Shown: positions 1-9,249 of the stretch, in pieces
How the letters are laid out: the number at the start of each line of letters is the position of its first letter
Position numbering within the stretch: the first letter of the stretch is position 1
Origin: an uncultured Schlesneria sp.
GTDB taxonomy: Bacteria; Planctomycetota; Planctomycetia; Planctomycetales; Planctomycetaceae
Direction: 5' to 3'
DNA length: 37,471 nt
NCBI GenBank assembly: GCA_903840265.1
Contig: CAIMFH010000128.1
Span: 1 to 37,471 of the forward strand
Notes under the pieces: generated by a model
What the model saw: the letters and a program-made list of their open reading frames with translations, nothing else
The model's database searches: none
Told to the model about the DNA's origin: nothing
Program-made: the position numbers and the translations under genes

Positions 1-573
1 CCGAAGAGTGCTCACGATTTCGGTAAGAATATCATTCCTTCGCTGATCGACACGCACTTGATCAGGGCTTATCCGTTCCGAGACAAGAATACCGGTCACA
101 CATCTTATTGGCGCGATGTGGGCACGTTGGATGCCATCTACGAAGCGAACATGGATCTAATCAAGGTCGAGCCTGAACTGAATCTGTACGATCGTTCGTG
201 GCCGTTACGCACCTATCAGCCGCAGCAACCGCCGCCGAAGTTTGTGTTTGCTCAGTATGACGGGGAATATCCTCGAGTCGGGCATGCGATGGACAGCCTG
301 GTTTGTTCTGGCAGCATCATCTCGGGCGGTTCGGTGCTACGTTCCGTGCTGGGATACAATGTTCGGGTCAACAGTTGGGCGAGCGTTGAAGATTCGATCT
401 TGTTCGACGGGGTTGTCATCGGTCGCAATGCCAAGGTACGCCGGGCCATCATCGACAAGCGAGTTCACATCCCGGAAGGGTTTGAAGTGGGGTACGATCT
501 GGAAGCGGATCGGGCTCGCGGTCATACCGTCACCGAATCCGGAATTGTGGTGATTGGCAAGGGGGACGAGTGA
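1..573 (+). CDS. glgC: Glucose-1-phosphate adenylyltransferase, C-terminal part
   Basis: This is the 3' end of a glgC gene; the frame is open from base 1 and the start lies before the window. ADP-glucose pyrophosphorylase makes ADP-glucose from glucose-1-phosphate and ATP, the first committed step of bacterial glycogen synthesis in the cytoplasm. The visible part begins with the family segment SAHDFGKNIIPSLI, followed by YWRDVGTLDAIYEANMDL (the sugar-phosphate side of the nucleotidyltransferase domain). The rest is the C-terminal left-handed beta-helix with repeated hexapeptides such as CSGSIISGGSVLRSVLG and IGRNAKVRRAIIDKRVHIP. About 190 residues are seen of a usual 400-430. The ending VTESGIVVIGKG is also typical. 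Identification is by recognised motifs and is firm. Confidence 0.93.
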   Translation, partial: PKSAHDFGKNIIPSLIDTHLIRAYPFRDKNTGHTSYWRDVGTLDAIYEANMDLIKVEPELNLYDRSWPLRTYQPQQPPPKFVFAQYDGEYPRVGHAMDSLVCSGSIISGGSVLRSVLGYNVRVNSWASVEDSILFDGVVIGRNAKVRRAIIDKRVHIPEGFEVGYDLEADRARGHTVTESGIVVIGKGDE

Positions 574-806
574 TTTCAGGGCCATCGCCTTGATCACGAT
601 GCGGTGAGTGTGGCACGCCCTGAGTCTTCGAAGGGCGTGGGATTCACGCTTTATTCATGACCACGCCCTTCGCAAAGCCTCAGAGCGTGCCACCCAAATT
701 GAAAATCGCGATGGCCCGGCGCGTGATCTGCCGCTCTCTTTGCAACTGTCGGCGTGTTCGTTACAGTTTCTGCGGTGGAATTCCTTGCAGCGAGCTGGGG
801 CGGAAC

Positions 807-1055
807 ATGAACAGACAACTGGGACGGCAGATTCGATGCGGCTTTCTGGCATTGGCCTGCGTGGGCACCCTTGTCGCAACAAGTCCCTGTGTACGAGCTG
901 AAGGGTTGCTGATTCCATTGGCTCAGGCCAATACTTCTGCGCCTCCCCCAAACGTCTCGGCCCCAGCGCGTTACTACGTTGTGGAAAGCATCGTGGTTGC
1001 CCTGCTAGTCGGTGCCGCTGTGTTTGGTGTTTGTCGCGCCAGCGGGCGGTCTTAG
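807..1055 (+). CDS. Small secreted or membrane-anchored protein, 82 aa
   Basis: The frame is open further upstream, but the ATG at 807 gives a clean signal sequence: a basic start [10 protein letters not shown], a hydrophobic stretch [16 protein letters not shown] and a likely cleavage site near CVRAEG. A short linker rich in Pro, Ala and Ser follows, then a second hydrophobic helix ([19 protein letters not shown]) and a short basic tail. The product is probably a tiny inner-membrane protein with one helix after signal removal. Its stop is only 8 bases before the ketoacyl synthase start, so the two are probably co-transcribed. No family is recognised and no function is offered. The ATG at 807 is preferred over the longer form because the extra N-terminal residues are Cys/Arg-rich and look non-coding. 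Confidence 0.55.
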   Translation: MNRQLGRQIRCGFLALACVGTLVATSPCVRAEGLLIPLAQANTSAPPPNVSAPARYYVVESIVVALLVGAAVFGVCRASGRS

Positions 1056-1063
1056 AAGCAGTG

Positions 1064-2353
1064 ATGATGCCTTTTCGTGCCGATATGTCCTCACGCTCGA
1101 GTCGTCGAGTGGTCATTACCGGCATCGGACTTCGGACGCCTTTGGGCGCGGATCGCGAATCGACTTGGCGGTCGCTTGTGGCAGGTCAATCGGCATCACG
1201 CTGGCTGCAATCGCCGCAATGGACGGGACTAGCGCCGTTGGTCGGCGCCCCGTGTGAAATGCCGCTGTCGGTCACCGAACGAGGGCTTGATCCCGTCATT
1301 GCTTTGGCTCTGGCAGCTTCGAATGAAGCAGTTGGCGACGCGGGGCTCGATGTAAGTACGCTCGCAGCGGATTCGACCGGAGTGGTATTCGGAACCAGCA
1401 AAGGAAGTCTGCACACAGCTTCCAGATTGCTGGCAGATCCAGACTCGGGTAATGCCGCAGATCAATGGTTAAGTGTCTGGCCAAATGCGGCGGCGGCGGC
1501 GATCGCGCAGGCCTATGGCTCGCTGGGACCGACTCTGGCACCTGTGGCGGCGTGTGCGACCGGACTCGCTGCTTGTCTGCGCGGGTTCGAGTTGATTCGC
1601 GACGGCCGATGCGACTTGGTTTTGGCGGGTAGCTCGGACGCATCGCTGCAGCCCGCAATCCTGGGTTCGTTTCAGCGACTGGGCGTGCTCGCCCGTCCAT
1701 CTGATGATCCTTCGACGGCCTGTCGCCCTTTCGATCGTCACCGTTCGGGGTTCGTCGTCGGGGAAGGGGCCGGATGTCTGGTGCTCGAATCATTCGAACA
1801 TGCTGTCGCTCGGGGAGCACGCTGGTACGCCGAATGGGAGTCTGGTCGGATGTTGTCGGATCCAAGCGGGTTGACTCAACTCGACCCGCAGGGGCTATCG
1901 TTGCAGCGGTTACTACGAGACCTGCACAAAGAGGTCGGCGGACTTCCAGACTATATGAACCTGCATGGGACCGCGACATTGCCGAATGACCGGGTCGAGT
2001 CAGCGGCCATCCGCGCGGTGCTGGGAACCGACGCAGATGGGATCTCGTGTTCGAGCTTGAAGGGCGGGCTGGGGCATCTGCTGGGTGCGGCCGGCAGTGT
2101 GGAACTGGCCGCGTCGTTGCTCGCGATCCGCGATCAGACTGTGCCGCCAACCGTCAATCTGGAGACGGCTGATCCAGAACTGATGCTCGATTTCACACCA
2201 CGGCAATCGCGGCAGCGTGTTATCGATCGTGTCTGGAAGTTGTCACTTGGGTTTGGTGGGCATCTGTCGGCGGCAAGTGTCTGCAGGTTGCGCGGAACAG
2301 GGGACCGCACGAGGCCGCGCGAGGTCTCGAATGGACTCGCGACGGAAAATTGA
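1064..2353 (+). CDS. Beta-ketoacyl-ACP synthase, FabF/KAS II-like
   Basis: A condensing enzyme of the thiolase fold, which joins an acyl chain held on its active-site Cys to malonyl-ACP with loss of CO2. The N-terminus [17 protein letters not shown] is the usual KAS opening. The catalytic triad is present: Cys164 in [10 protein letters not shown], His301 in MNLHGTAT and His338 in [12 protein letters not shown], with the expected Lys at 333. Length (429 aa) fits a KAS II. The start at 1064 has AGAAG five bases upstream; an ATG at 1085 is also possible, and a TTG at 1031 would overlap the previous gene. No acyl carrier protein, reductase or dehydratase gene lies next to it, so it could serve lipid synthesis or a specialised product. 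It precedes the carbamoyltransferase gene by about 105 bases; a functional link is only an inference. Confidence 0.88.
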   Translation: MMPFRADMSSRSSRRVVITGIGLRTPLGADRESTWRSLVAGQSASRWLQSPQWTGLAPLVGAPCEMPLSVTERGLDPVIALALAASNEAVGDAGLDVSTLAADSTGVVFGTSKGSLHTASRLLADPDSGNAADQWLSVWPNAAAAAIAQAYGSLGPTLAPVAACATGLAACLRGFELIRDGRCDLVLAGSSDASLQPAILGSFQRLGVLARPSDDPSTACRPFDRHRSGFVVGEGAGCLVLESFEHAVARGARWYAEWESGRMLSDPSGLTQLDPQGLSLQRLLRDLHKEVGGLPDYMNLHGTATLPNDRVESAAIRAVLGTDADGISCSSLKGGLGHLLGAAGSVELAASLLAIRDQTVPPTVNLETADPELMLDFTPRQSRQRVIDRVWKLSLGFGGHLSAASVCRLRGTGDRTRPREVSNGLATEN

Positions 2354-2458
2354 AAGGGTGCTGCTTTGCAAACCAGAGCCAGAGAAAGGCCTTGGAGTAT
2401 TCATCGGATACTCACGTTCGACCTTCACAATGGTGTGCTGAACTCTTAAAACGATCCC

Positions 2459-4291
2459 ATGGTCTCGATTCTTGGTATCTCTGCGTTTTATCACGATTCC
2501 GCTGCGGCACTCGTCGTTGACGGCCGAATCGTTGCTGCGGCTCAGGAAGAGCGGTTTACTCGCATTAAGCACGATGCGAATTTTCCAAAGCTGGCGGTCG
2601 ACTATTGTCTGGCGGAGGCAGGGCTAACCCCGGATCAGTTGGACTTTGTCTGCTTCTATGAGAAACCGCTGCTGAAATTCGATCGGCTCATCGAATCTTA
2701 CCTGGCCTATGCACCGCAGGGATTCCGATCGTTTCTGGTGGCGTTGCCGATCTGGCTGAAAAAGAAGTTGCATCTGCGCCGTGAGATCAGCAAGGGCCTG
2801 AACGGCCAGTTCACACGGCGGATTGTTTTCCCCGAGCACCATGAGTCGCACGCCGCCAGCGCGTTCTTTCCATCGCCTTTTGAAGAGGCTGCGATCCTGA
2901 CGGTGGATGGGGTGGGAGAGTGGGCCACTGCGACGTGGGGCGTTGGCAAAGGAAACCAGATCCACCTGACGAGCGAACTGCGGTTTCCACATTCGCTGGG
3001 GATGTTGTATTCCGCATTCACTTACTTCTGCGGCTTCAAGGTGAACTCGGGCGAATACAAATTGATGGGCCTGGCACCGTATGGGCAACCCCGTTACGCA
3101 GATCTCATCCGTGATCGGTTGATGGATCTTAAAGACGACGGCTCGTTTCGATTGAACCTGGAGTACTTCAACTACTGTGCCGGGCTGACGATGACAACTC
3201 GTCGATTTGACGCGTTGTTCGGCGGTGCTCCGCGGAAGCCGGAATCTCCGGTGACGGAACGCGAGATGGATCTGGCGGCTTCGATTCAGGTCGTCACCGA
3301 AGAGATCCTGCTCAAGATGGCGCACCACATTCATGCGCAGACGGGTCAGAAGAATCTGTGCCTGGCGGGCGGCGTGGCACTGAACTGCGTCGCCAATGGT
3401 CGATTGCTGCGCGAGGGGCCTTTCGAGTCGATCTGGATCCAACCTGCTGCGGGAGACGCGGGCGGAGCGCTGGGGGCAGCACTCTTTACCTGGTATCAGT
3501 TGTTAGGGAATCGGCGTCAGCCCACACAACCGGATGCACAAGCAGGCAGTTACCTGGGACCATGCCCTGACGAGACCTCGATCCGGAATTACCTGACTCG
3601 AGTCAACGCTCCATTCGAATACTTTGCGGATGAGGACGAATGCTGTCGCCACGTGGCAGAAGCGATTGCTGCGGGAAAGGTTGTTGGCTGGGTTCAAGGC
3701 CGGATGGAGTTCGGCCCGCGTTCTTTGGGAGCACGCAGCATTCTGGGTGATGCGCGAAATCCGGCGATGCAGTCGGTGATGAACCTGAAGATCAAATTTC
3801 GAGAGTCGTTTCGTCCCTTTGCGCCGGCGATCCTGCAGGATCGCGTTCAAGACTATTTTGAAACACGGTTGCACGAATCAAGCCCATACATGCTGCTCGT
3901 CGCGCCGGTGCGAACAGACCATCGAACACCTTCGTCTCCGGATAGCTTCAAGGGCCTGGATAAGGTGAAGGCCATCCGCTCCGACATTCCGGCAGTCACG
4001 CACGTCGACCATTCCGCGCGCATCCAGACCGTGGATGCCAATCGACATGGTCGGTTCTATCGATTGCTGAAATCGTTCGAAGCCCTGACCGGTTGCCCGG
4101 TGCTGATCAATACCAGCTTCAATGTGCGGGGCGAGCCGATTGTTTGCGCGCCAGAAGAAGCGTATCGATGCTTTCTAGCAACCAACATCGACGTGCTGGT
4201 GTTGGCGCGGTTCGTGCTTCACAAAGAACAACAGCCAACGTTGTCACCCGAACGGGTTGACGAATATCTGAAACAGTTCTCATTGGATTGA
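2459..4291 (+). CDS. Carbamoyltransferase, NodU/CmcH family
   Basis: Enzymes of this family transfer a carbamoyl group from carbamoyl phosphate, through a carbamoyl-adenylate, onto a hydroxyl of a sugar, antibiotic or other small molecule. The 610-aa protein has the N-terminal Kae1-like domain beginning MVSILGISAFYHDSAAAL, the metal-site segment EHHESHAAS (about 126-134), LTVDGVGEWATATWG (about 147-161), LAGGVALNCVANGRL (about 302-316) and the C-terminal Carbam_trans_C domain with RMEFGPRSLGARSILGDAR (about 415-433) and RESFRPFAPAIL (about 448-459). Length and motif order are normal. The next gene starts 4 bases after its stop and encodes an SxtJ-like protein, a recurring partner of such carbamoyltransferases. 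The acceptor cannot be told from sequence. No clear Shine-Dalgarno is seen before the ATG. Confidence 0.93.
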   Translation: MVSILGISAFYHDSAAALVVDGRIVAAAQEERFTRIKHDANFPKLAVDYCLAEAGLTPDQLDFVCFYEKPLLKFDRLIESYLAYAPQGFRSFLVALPIWLKKKLHLRREISKGLNGQFTRRIVFPEHHESHAASAFFPSPFEEAAILTVDGVGEWATATWGVGKGNQIHLTSELRFPHSLGMLYSAFTYFCGFKVNSGEYKLMGLAPYGQPRYADLIRDRLMDLKDDGSFRLNLEYFNYCAGLTMTTRRFDALFGGAPRKPESPVTEREMDLAASIQVVTEEILLKMAHHIHAQTGQKNLCLAGGVALNCVANGRLLREGPFESIWIQPAAGDAGGALGAALFTWYQLLGNRRQPTQPDAQAGSYLGPCPDETSIRNYLTRVNAPFEYFADEDECCRHVAEAIAAGKVVGWVQGRMEFGPRSLGARSILGDARNPAMQSVMNLKIKFRESFRPFAPAILQDRVQDYFETRLHESSPYMLLVAPVRTDHRTPSSPDSFKGLDKVKAIRSDIPAVTHVDHSARIQTVDANRHGRFYRLLKSFEALTGCPVLINTSFNVRGEPIVCAPEEAYRCFLATNIDVLVLARFVLHKEQQPTLSPERVDEYLKQFSLD

Positions 4292-4295
4292 TGCT

Positions 4296-4712
4296 ATGGC
4301 CGTAATCGAAATCAATTGGAAGCCGTCCAATCGCGATCTGCGATTGTTTGCGGTTGTGCAGTTGGCCGTGATGGCGGTCGCGGCGTGGTTGCTGCATCGC
4401 AGGTACGGTTGGGATGTAATGGCCGTCGCGGTGCTGGTCGCCTCATTGGCAACGCTGCTTGTTGGCATGATCGCGCCGCCCCTGATGCGGCCTTTGTTCC
4501 TAGTATGGATGATCGCCGCGTTCCCTATTGGCTGGGTGATGTCCCACGTGGTGCTGGCAGTTGTCTATTATGGCGTCGTGACGCCGATAGCCTTCGCGCT
4601 GCGACTTGGCGGACGCGATACTCTGCAGCGGAAGCCGCGTCCCGATGCCACGACCTATTGGATTTCACGCTCAACGCCGCCTGAAATAAGTCGCTATTTT
4701 CGGCAGTTCTAG
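4296..4712 (+). CDS. SxtJ-like small integral membrane protein
   Basis: A 138-aa protein with about four hydrophobic segments: LFAVVQLAVMAVAAWLL, VMAVAVLVASLATLLVGMIAP, LFLVWMIAAFPIGWVMSHV and VLAVVYYGVVTPIAFALRL, followed by a polar C-terminus ending YWISRSTPPEISRYFRQF. This layout and ending resemble SxtJ, a membrane protein of unknown role named from the saxitoxin cluster and often found directly after a NodU/CmcH carbamoyltransferase. Here the gap to the carbamoyltransferase stop is 4 bases, so the two are almost certainly one operon. SxtJ does not imply toxin synthesis; the pair occurs widely in unrelated bacteria. The small DUF5989-type protein often seen as a third member was not found; the next gene is a different protein. 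Confidence 0.8.
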   Translation: MAVIEINWKPSNRDLRLFAVVQLAVMAVAAWLLHRRYGWDVMAVAVLVASLATLLVGMIAPPLMRPLFLVWMIAAFPIGWVMSHVVLAVVYYGVVTPIAFALRLGGRDTLQRKPRPDATTYWISRSTPPEISRYFRQF

Positions 4713-4770
4713 CGAACGGCATTTTGAGCGTGTCGCGGCATTCCAATCCTGAACGCAAGTTGAGAGTTCG

Positions 4771-5598
4771 ATGGGTACCTACTTCCATGGCTGGAGGCGA
4801 AAGTTGGGATGTGTTGCCCTTGCGATTGCGATTCCATTTGCGGTGAGTTGGATTCGTAGTTACGTGTATCATGAGGGATTTAGCTTTTCCGTCTCGGGAA
4901 GGAAGCACTCAATCACAACATGGAATGGTGATCTGATCTGGATGGCGTTCAAGTCGACAGGAAGTCTCGGCCCCTCTTTCTGGAGCCATGCGATTGTACC
5001 CGGACCGCCACTCCGTGATGCCAGACCGCTCGACTCGAGCCGTTGGGTGATGCCGCATTTCGCAATCGTCACTCCTCTCACTGTTCTCTCTGCAAGTCTC
5101 TTGCTGTCGATAGGTACGTTCTTCCATGGCAGGCGACGAAAGGTGGGTGGCATCACGTTCGTATTGGCCGTAATCGTCTCTGCAGGATGGATCAGAAGTT
5201 TCACTGCCAGTGACGAGTTCACTTTCTCAACTTCAGCCGCTCGCTGGCACATCGTCACCTCGGAACTGGGCAATTTGCGGTGGGTCTCGTCGCAATCCGG
5301 GGAATGGCGCCCGCCATCGTGGGACGCATTCCCAATCGAGGAAATGGATGTTCCCGATGAGCACGCAAGCAATGGGTGGTTCATTCGATACAACGAACCC
5401 ACGATCGCGGACAATTTCGAAATCATTGCTCCATACTGGTTAGCCGTCGGGCCATTGACACTGCTGTCCGCGTTGCTGATCGTTTGGCCGAAGAAGAAAA
5501 CTCCAAAACAGACGCCAAGCACAGTTGTCAATGCAACGGAGCCAGATCCTGAATGTGTCCAAAACATGCTTCTTGAATGCCCGCAGGTCACACGCTAG
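4771..5598 (+). CDS. Membrane protein with two tandem copies of one unit
   Basis: A 275-aa protein of no recognised family. It consists of two similar halves. The first starts near residue 3 with TYFHGWRRKLG, then a hydrophobic helix, WIRS, a beta-rich F-S-F-S segment, H-S-I-T-T, LIWM and a Pro/Trp-rich stretch. The second starts near residue 115 with TFFHGRRRKVG and repeats the same order: hydrophobic helix, WIRS, FTFSTS, WHIVTS, LRWV and PPSWD. Each half then ends with a further hydrophobic helix (AIVTPLTVLSASLLLSIG and LAVGPLTLLSALLIVWP). The C-terminus is polar and ends in a Cys-containing tail. The result is a predicted four-helix membrane protein with two soluble loops. It lies 58 bases after the SxtJ-like gene and may be part of that operon. 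Confidence 0.7.
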   Translation: MGTYFHGWRRKLGCVALAIAIPFAVSWIRSYVYHEGFSFSVSGRKHSITTWNGDLIWMAFKSTGSLGPSFWSHAIVPGPPLRDARPLDSSRWVMPHFAIVTPLTVLSASLLLSIGTFFHGRRRKVGGITFVLAVIVSAGWIRSFTASDEFTFSTSAARWHIVTSELGNLRWVSSQSGEWRPPSWDAFPIEEMDVPDEHASNGWFIRYNEPTIADNFEIIAPYWLAVGPLTLLSALLIVWPKKKTPKQTPSTVVNATEPDPECVQNMLLECPQVTR

Positions 5599-5954
5599 CA
5601 TTCGTGTTGGATTCTTCGGAGTCCTTGGAACCTCTGCAGTGTTCGATACGAGACCAGTGCGTTGACCCTACAATTTTGATTTAGTTGGAAGTCAGCTTGG
5701 TTTGGCTGCGCGTATATCCGCGTGACGTTTCGGCGTCTCACGGCTCACACAACCCAGACCTCGCGGCTCCCCCCTGAACTTTCTGGGTTCAGAACCGCGG
5801 TCTTGACCGGCACAGGCGGAGGTTTCTTTTCTGTTTCAGCCCTCCTATCATGGGCTGGGACTCTTGGGTTGATTGTCCCGCCATCGGCCAGTTGTTTTCT
5901 CTGGCCGAAGTGCTTCGGGATCATCTCCAATTTCGTATCGGGGTTGCCAATTCG
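5599..5954. other. Intergenic region before rarA, with one hairpin
   Basis: This 356-bp gap has no convincing gene. An open frame reaches upstream from rarA to 5850, but its residues do not resemble the RarA N-terminus. One clear hairpin is present: CGCGG at 5762-5766 pairs with CCGCG at 5795-5799, and inside it CTGAAC at 5774-5779 pairs with GTTCAG at 5787-5792 around a 7-base loop. A second, weaker hairpin sits near 5722-5745 (GACG and CGTC around TTTCGG). The first could end transcription from the carbamoyltransferase group or sit in the rarA leader. There is no T-run after it, so a terminator call is not made. Confidence 0.4.
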
Positions 5955-7325
5955 ATGGCACTATTTGATCGGCTCGAAGCCGAGAATCGCGAAGCAGTTC
6001 GACCGCTGGCGGCACGCATGCGGCCTCGATCGCTCGACGAGTTTGTCGGCCAACAACATTTTCTCGCACCGGGCAAGCTGCTGCGTCGCCTGCTCGAAGC
6101 CGATCGCATCAGTTCGGTCGTCTTCTACGGTCCACCGGGGACGGGTAAGACGTCGCTGGCCGAGTTGATTGCACGTCACACCAAGCGAACATTTCGCTCG
6201 CTGAATGCCGCGGCCGCCGGCGTCAAAGAACTGCGCGAAGCTCTCGATCAGGCCCGGAACGACGTGCTGAGCGGCGGACCGCGGACCGTGTTATTCATCG
6301 ACGAATTACACCATTTCAACAAGACTCAGCAGAATGTCTTGCTGCCCGATGTCGAAGAAGGAATCGTAGCCTTGGTTGCTGCGACCACGGCCAATCCTTT
6401 TTTTGCCTTGATCGCACCGCTTCTCAGCCGGAGTCAGATCTTTGAACTGAAGCCACTGTCGATCGATGACATTGCTCAATTGTTGGAACGGTCACTGAAG
6501 GACAAAGAACGAGGTCTGGGATCACGTGGAGTCACGGCGACCTCGGAAGCGATTCAGTTTCTGGCGACGATTTGCGATGGCGACGCGCGGCGCGCACTGT
6601 CGGCATTGGAAATCGGTGTGCTTTCGCTAGATCCCAATCAGAAGACCCTCGATCTGGCCACGGCCGAAGAATCGATCCAACGAAAACAGATTCGATACGA
6701 CGCTGATGGGGATGAGCATTACGACGCCGCGAGTGCGTTGATCAAGAGTATTCGCGGTAGCGATCCGGATGCGGCAATCTACTGGTTGGCGCGCATGTTG
6801 GCGGCTGGTGAGGATCCGCGTTTCTTAGCTCGTCGTATCGTGATTGCGGCGGCAGAAGATATCGGAAACGCCGATCCCCAAGGACTCATCTTGGCACAGG
6901 CAGCGGCAAGTGCCACGGAATTCATCGGCATGCCTGAATGTCGCATTCCCTTGGCACAGGCCGTGACCTATTTGGCACTCGCACCCAAATCAAACGCGGC
7001 GTACGTGGCGATCGATGCGGCGATGGATGACGTCAAGACTCAGCGAACGGTGCCCGTGCCCGTGCACTTGCAAGACCGTCACTACGCGGGCGCGAAACGT
7101 TTGGGTCATGGCGATGGCTACCAGTACCCTCACAGTGCCGAAGAAGGTTGGGTCGCACAAGATTATCTGGGAGTCGACGCTCGGTACTATGAGCCGGTTG
7201 ATCGCGGTTATGAAGCCGAGATGAAGCAGCGTCTCGATGAGCTTCGGGAACGCCGATCAACGGGATCCGTGGCTCGTTCAAATGGTGCGGCAGCCGGGGA
7301 AGGTGAATCCGCGAGATCGAATTGA
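5955..7325 (+). CDS. rarA: Replication-associated recombination protein A (AAA+ ATPase)
   Basis: RarA (also MgsA; WRNIP1 in eukaryotes) is a tetrameric clamp-loader-like ATPase that acts at stalled replication forks and single-strand gaps. The start at 5955 gives MALFDRLEAENREAVRPLAARMRPRSLDEFVGQ, the usual N-terminus, so the longer open frame is not used. Walker A GPPGTGKT is at about 59-66 and Walker B with DELHHFNK at about 116-123; the family usually has DE(I/V)HRFNK. Sensor 1 and the GDARRALSALE segment of the lid follow. The C-terminal half contains AAEDIGNADPQ, MPECRIPLAQAVTYLALAPKSNAAY and DRHYAGAKRLGHGDGYQYPH, all strong RarA signatures. Length (456 aa) is normal. The tail after about residue 425 is low-complexity. 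It appears to be a single-gene unit. Confidence 0.95.
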   Translation: MALFDRLEAENREAVRPLAARMRPRSLDEFVGQQHFLAPGKLLRRLLEADRISSVVFYGPPGTGKTSLAELIARHTKRTFRSLNAAAAGVKELREALDQARNDVLSGGPRTVLFIDELHHFNKTQQNVLLPDVEEGIVALVAATTANPFFALIAPLLSRSQIFELKPLSIDDIAQLLERSLKDKERGLGSRGVTATSEAIQFLATICDGDARRALSALEIGVLSLDPNQKTLDLATAEESIQRKQIRYDADGDEHYDAASALIKSIRGSDPDAAIYWLARMLAAGEDPRFLARRIVIAAAEDIGNADPQGLILAQAAASATEFIGMPECRIPLAQAVTYLALAPKSNAAYVAIDAAMDDVKTQRTVPVPVHLQDRHYAGAKRLGHGDGYQYPHSAEEGWVAQDYLGVDARYYEPVDRGYEAEMKQRLDELRERRSTGSVARSNGAAAGEGESARSN

Positions 7326-7392
7326 GAACACTGACCTCGTTCAAACCCGGCTGCAGATTCACACTTCTTTCATTTTCTCGCTACGAAACCCT

Positions 7393-9216
7393 ATGTCCGC
7401 GCCCAAATCATCATCCGCGAGGAATACCAACAGTGATTTCGTGCCGCAGGTGACGCTGCATCCGCTGGCCGAACTCTGGCTGCATCAGGTCGACGTTCTG
7501 GGGGGTGTGGCTGGGGTGATTGCGGTGATTTTGATTCACGGCTTTCACGAACCCGATCAGGCCATCGTCCGCGTGCTGGCGTCAGCAATTCTCGCCGCCA
7601 ACCTCGCCCCGCTCGTCAGTCTGTTGTTGCGCTATCTCTGGAGCAGAACGCGATCAACGTTCCTGCGTGAAAACTTAGTCGGCGCCACATTCTGCCTCGG
7701 ATGGATCGCCGGACTATTGATTCTGCGGGTGGTCAATCAATTTCGCGGCCCCGATGTTCTGGCTACCGAATTCATTCTCCCCTGGTCGCAGGCTGTCGCA
7801 CTTGCCCGAGGTGTTTTTGAGTTAACGCGAGTTTCCAAGTACATCGCGCATGCTCGATTCAATCCGGCATTGGTGCTGGCGCTCTCGTTTGTAGCCTTGA
7901 TCGGAACCGGAACCCTGTTGCTGATGCTGCCACGCTGCCGTCCTGCTGGCGAAGCGCCCGCCGACTGGTTGACGGCCCTGTTTACCTCGACGAGCGCCTG
8001 TTGCGTGACAGGCCTGATCGTCGTGGATACAGGAACCTACTGGAGCCGTCCGGGGCAATGTATCATTCTGTTCCTGATTCAATTAGGCGGCTTAGGAGTC
8101 ATGACCTTCGGTGCCTTCTTCGCGACAGTGGTCGGTGGCCACAGTTCTGTGCGGGAAGCTGCGTCGATGGCAGACCTGCTTGAATCGGATCAGTTGGGTG
8201 ATGTTCGCAGTCTAATCCGCTCGATCCTGGGATTCACGATCGCGATCGAGGCCATTGGTGCGGTTCTGCTATCGGGCATGTGGGCTGACAAGCCATTCGG
8301 TGAGCGGGTCTTCCAGAGTGTGTTTCATTCGATTAGCGCGTTCTGTAATGCCGGTTTTTCAACTCGCACCGAAAATCTCATGTACTGGGAACTGCGATGG
8401 CAGGTGTGGGCTGTGATTGCTGGGCTGATCATTTTGGGGGGATTCGGCTTCACGTCGCTGGATAACTTGTACCGCACGATTTGCAGCATCAACTGGCTGC
8501 GTCCCAGATCCACGCTACCGATCTCGCTTCAACCCCGCGTGCGACTTTCGCTGTCGACTCGCCTGGTCACGGTGACGACGCTGGTTTTATTGGTGGGGGG
8601 AACGATTGTCTTGCTGGGGATGGAATGGAATAACCCCGCTCATCCGACTGATCCGACGACTCAAATTGCCAACGCGTGGTTTCATTCGGTGACCCTGCGA
8701 ACAGCCGGCTTCAACACGATTGACCATGGACAACTGAGTGCCTCCAGTAAGATCTTTGGGATCATGCTGATGTTTGTCGGGGCGTCACCGGGATCAACCG
8801 GAGGGGGAGTCAAAACGATCTGCCTGGCTCTCTCCATCCTGACGTTGCGAGCCGTGCTGAAAGGACGCACGAACGTTGAAGTGATGAAGCGGACAATTCC
8901 CGAAGTTCAGGTCTATCGGGGGCTGGCTGTGATTGCGCTGGCGCTGACGGCTCAGATGCTTTCGTCCCTGTTGGTCATTTCATTCGAGCGCAAACCGGAA
9001 CTGGTACTGGATCACCTGTATGAGGTGAGCAGTGCCCTGGGTACGGTGGGCGTCTCGACAGGGATCACTGCCAGCCTGTTACCGGCATCACAACTGGTGT
9101 TGGTCGCCACCATGTTTCTGGGCCGCGTCGGAGCCGTCACGCTGGTCGCGGCTCTGGCCGGAACGAGCAACAAGGCGAACTACGAATATCCTGAAGAGCG
9201 AATTATGCTAGGTTAG
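7393..9216 (+). CDS. TrkH-type potassium uptake protein
   Basis: An integral membrane subunit of a Trk/Ktr potassium system in the inner membrane. The start at 7393 is chosen because the upstream extension is polar and overlaps the rarA end. After a polar N-terminus there are two or three hydrophobic segments that ordinary TrkH lacks, so the 607-aa protein is longer than the usual 450-490. The four pore repeats are visible through their filter segments: TSTSACCVTGLIVVDTG, HSISAFCNAGFSTRTEN, HSVTLRTAGFNTIDHG and SSALGTVGVSTGIT. The intracellular-gate segment GASPGSTGGGVKT is also present. No trkA/ktrA gene for the cytoplasmic NAD-binding regulatory ring is adjacent, so the partner must be encoded elsewhere. 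TrkH versus KtrB cannot be fully decided; the pore signature is certain. Confidence 0.88.
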   Translation: MSAPKSSSARNTNSDFVPQVTLHPLAELWLHQVDVLGGVAGVIAVILIHGFHEPDQAIVRVLASAILAANLAPLVSLLLRYLWSRTRSTFLRENLVGATFCLGWIAGLLILRVVNQFRGPDVLATEFILPWSQAVALARGVFELTRVSKYIAHARFNPALVLALSFVALIGTGTLLLMLPRCRPAGEAPADWLTALFTSTSACCVTGLIVVDTGTYWSRPGQCIILFLIQLGGLGVMTFGAFFATVVGGHSSVREAASMADLLESDQLGDVRSLIRSILGFTIAIEAIGAVLLSGMWADKPFGERVFQSVFHSISAFCNAGFSTRTENLMYWELRWQVWAVIAGLIILGGFGFTSLDNLYRTICSINWLRPRSTLPISLQPRVRLSLSTRLVTVTTLVLLVGGTIVLLGMEWNNPAHPTDPTTQIANAWFHSVTLRTAGFNTIDHGQLSASSKIFGIMLMFVGASPGSTGGGVKTICLALSILTLRAVLKGRTNVEVMKRTIPEVQVYRGLAVIALALTAQMLSSLLVISFERKPELVLDHLYEVSSALGTVGVSTGITASLLPASQLVLVATMFLGRVGAVTLVAALAGTSNKANYEYPEERIMLG

Positions 9217-9249
9217 CGCCGAGGCATGAAACTCGCGTTCATTCCGTCG

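Noticed and set aside
1296-2150. 284-aa minus-strand frame opposite the ketoacyl synthase
   Set aside because: Arg/Pro-rich antisense shadow; the ketoacyl synthase has its full catalytic triad.
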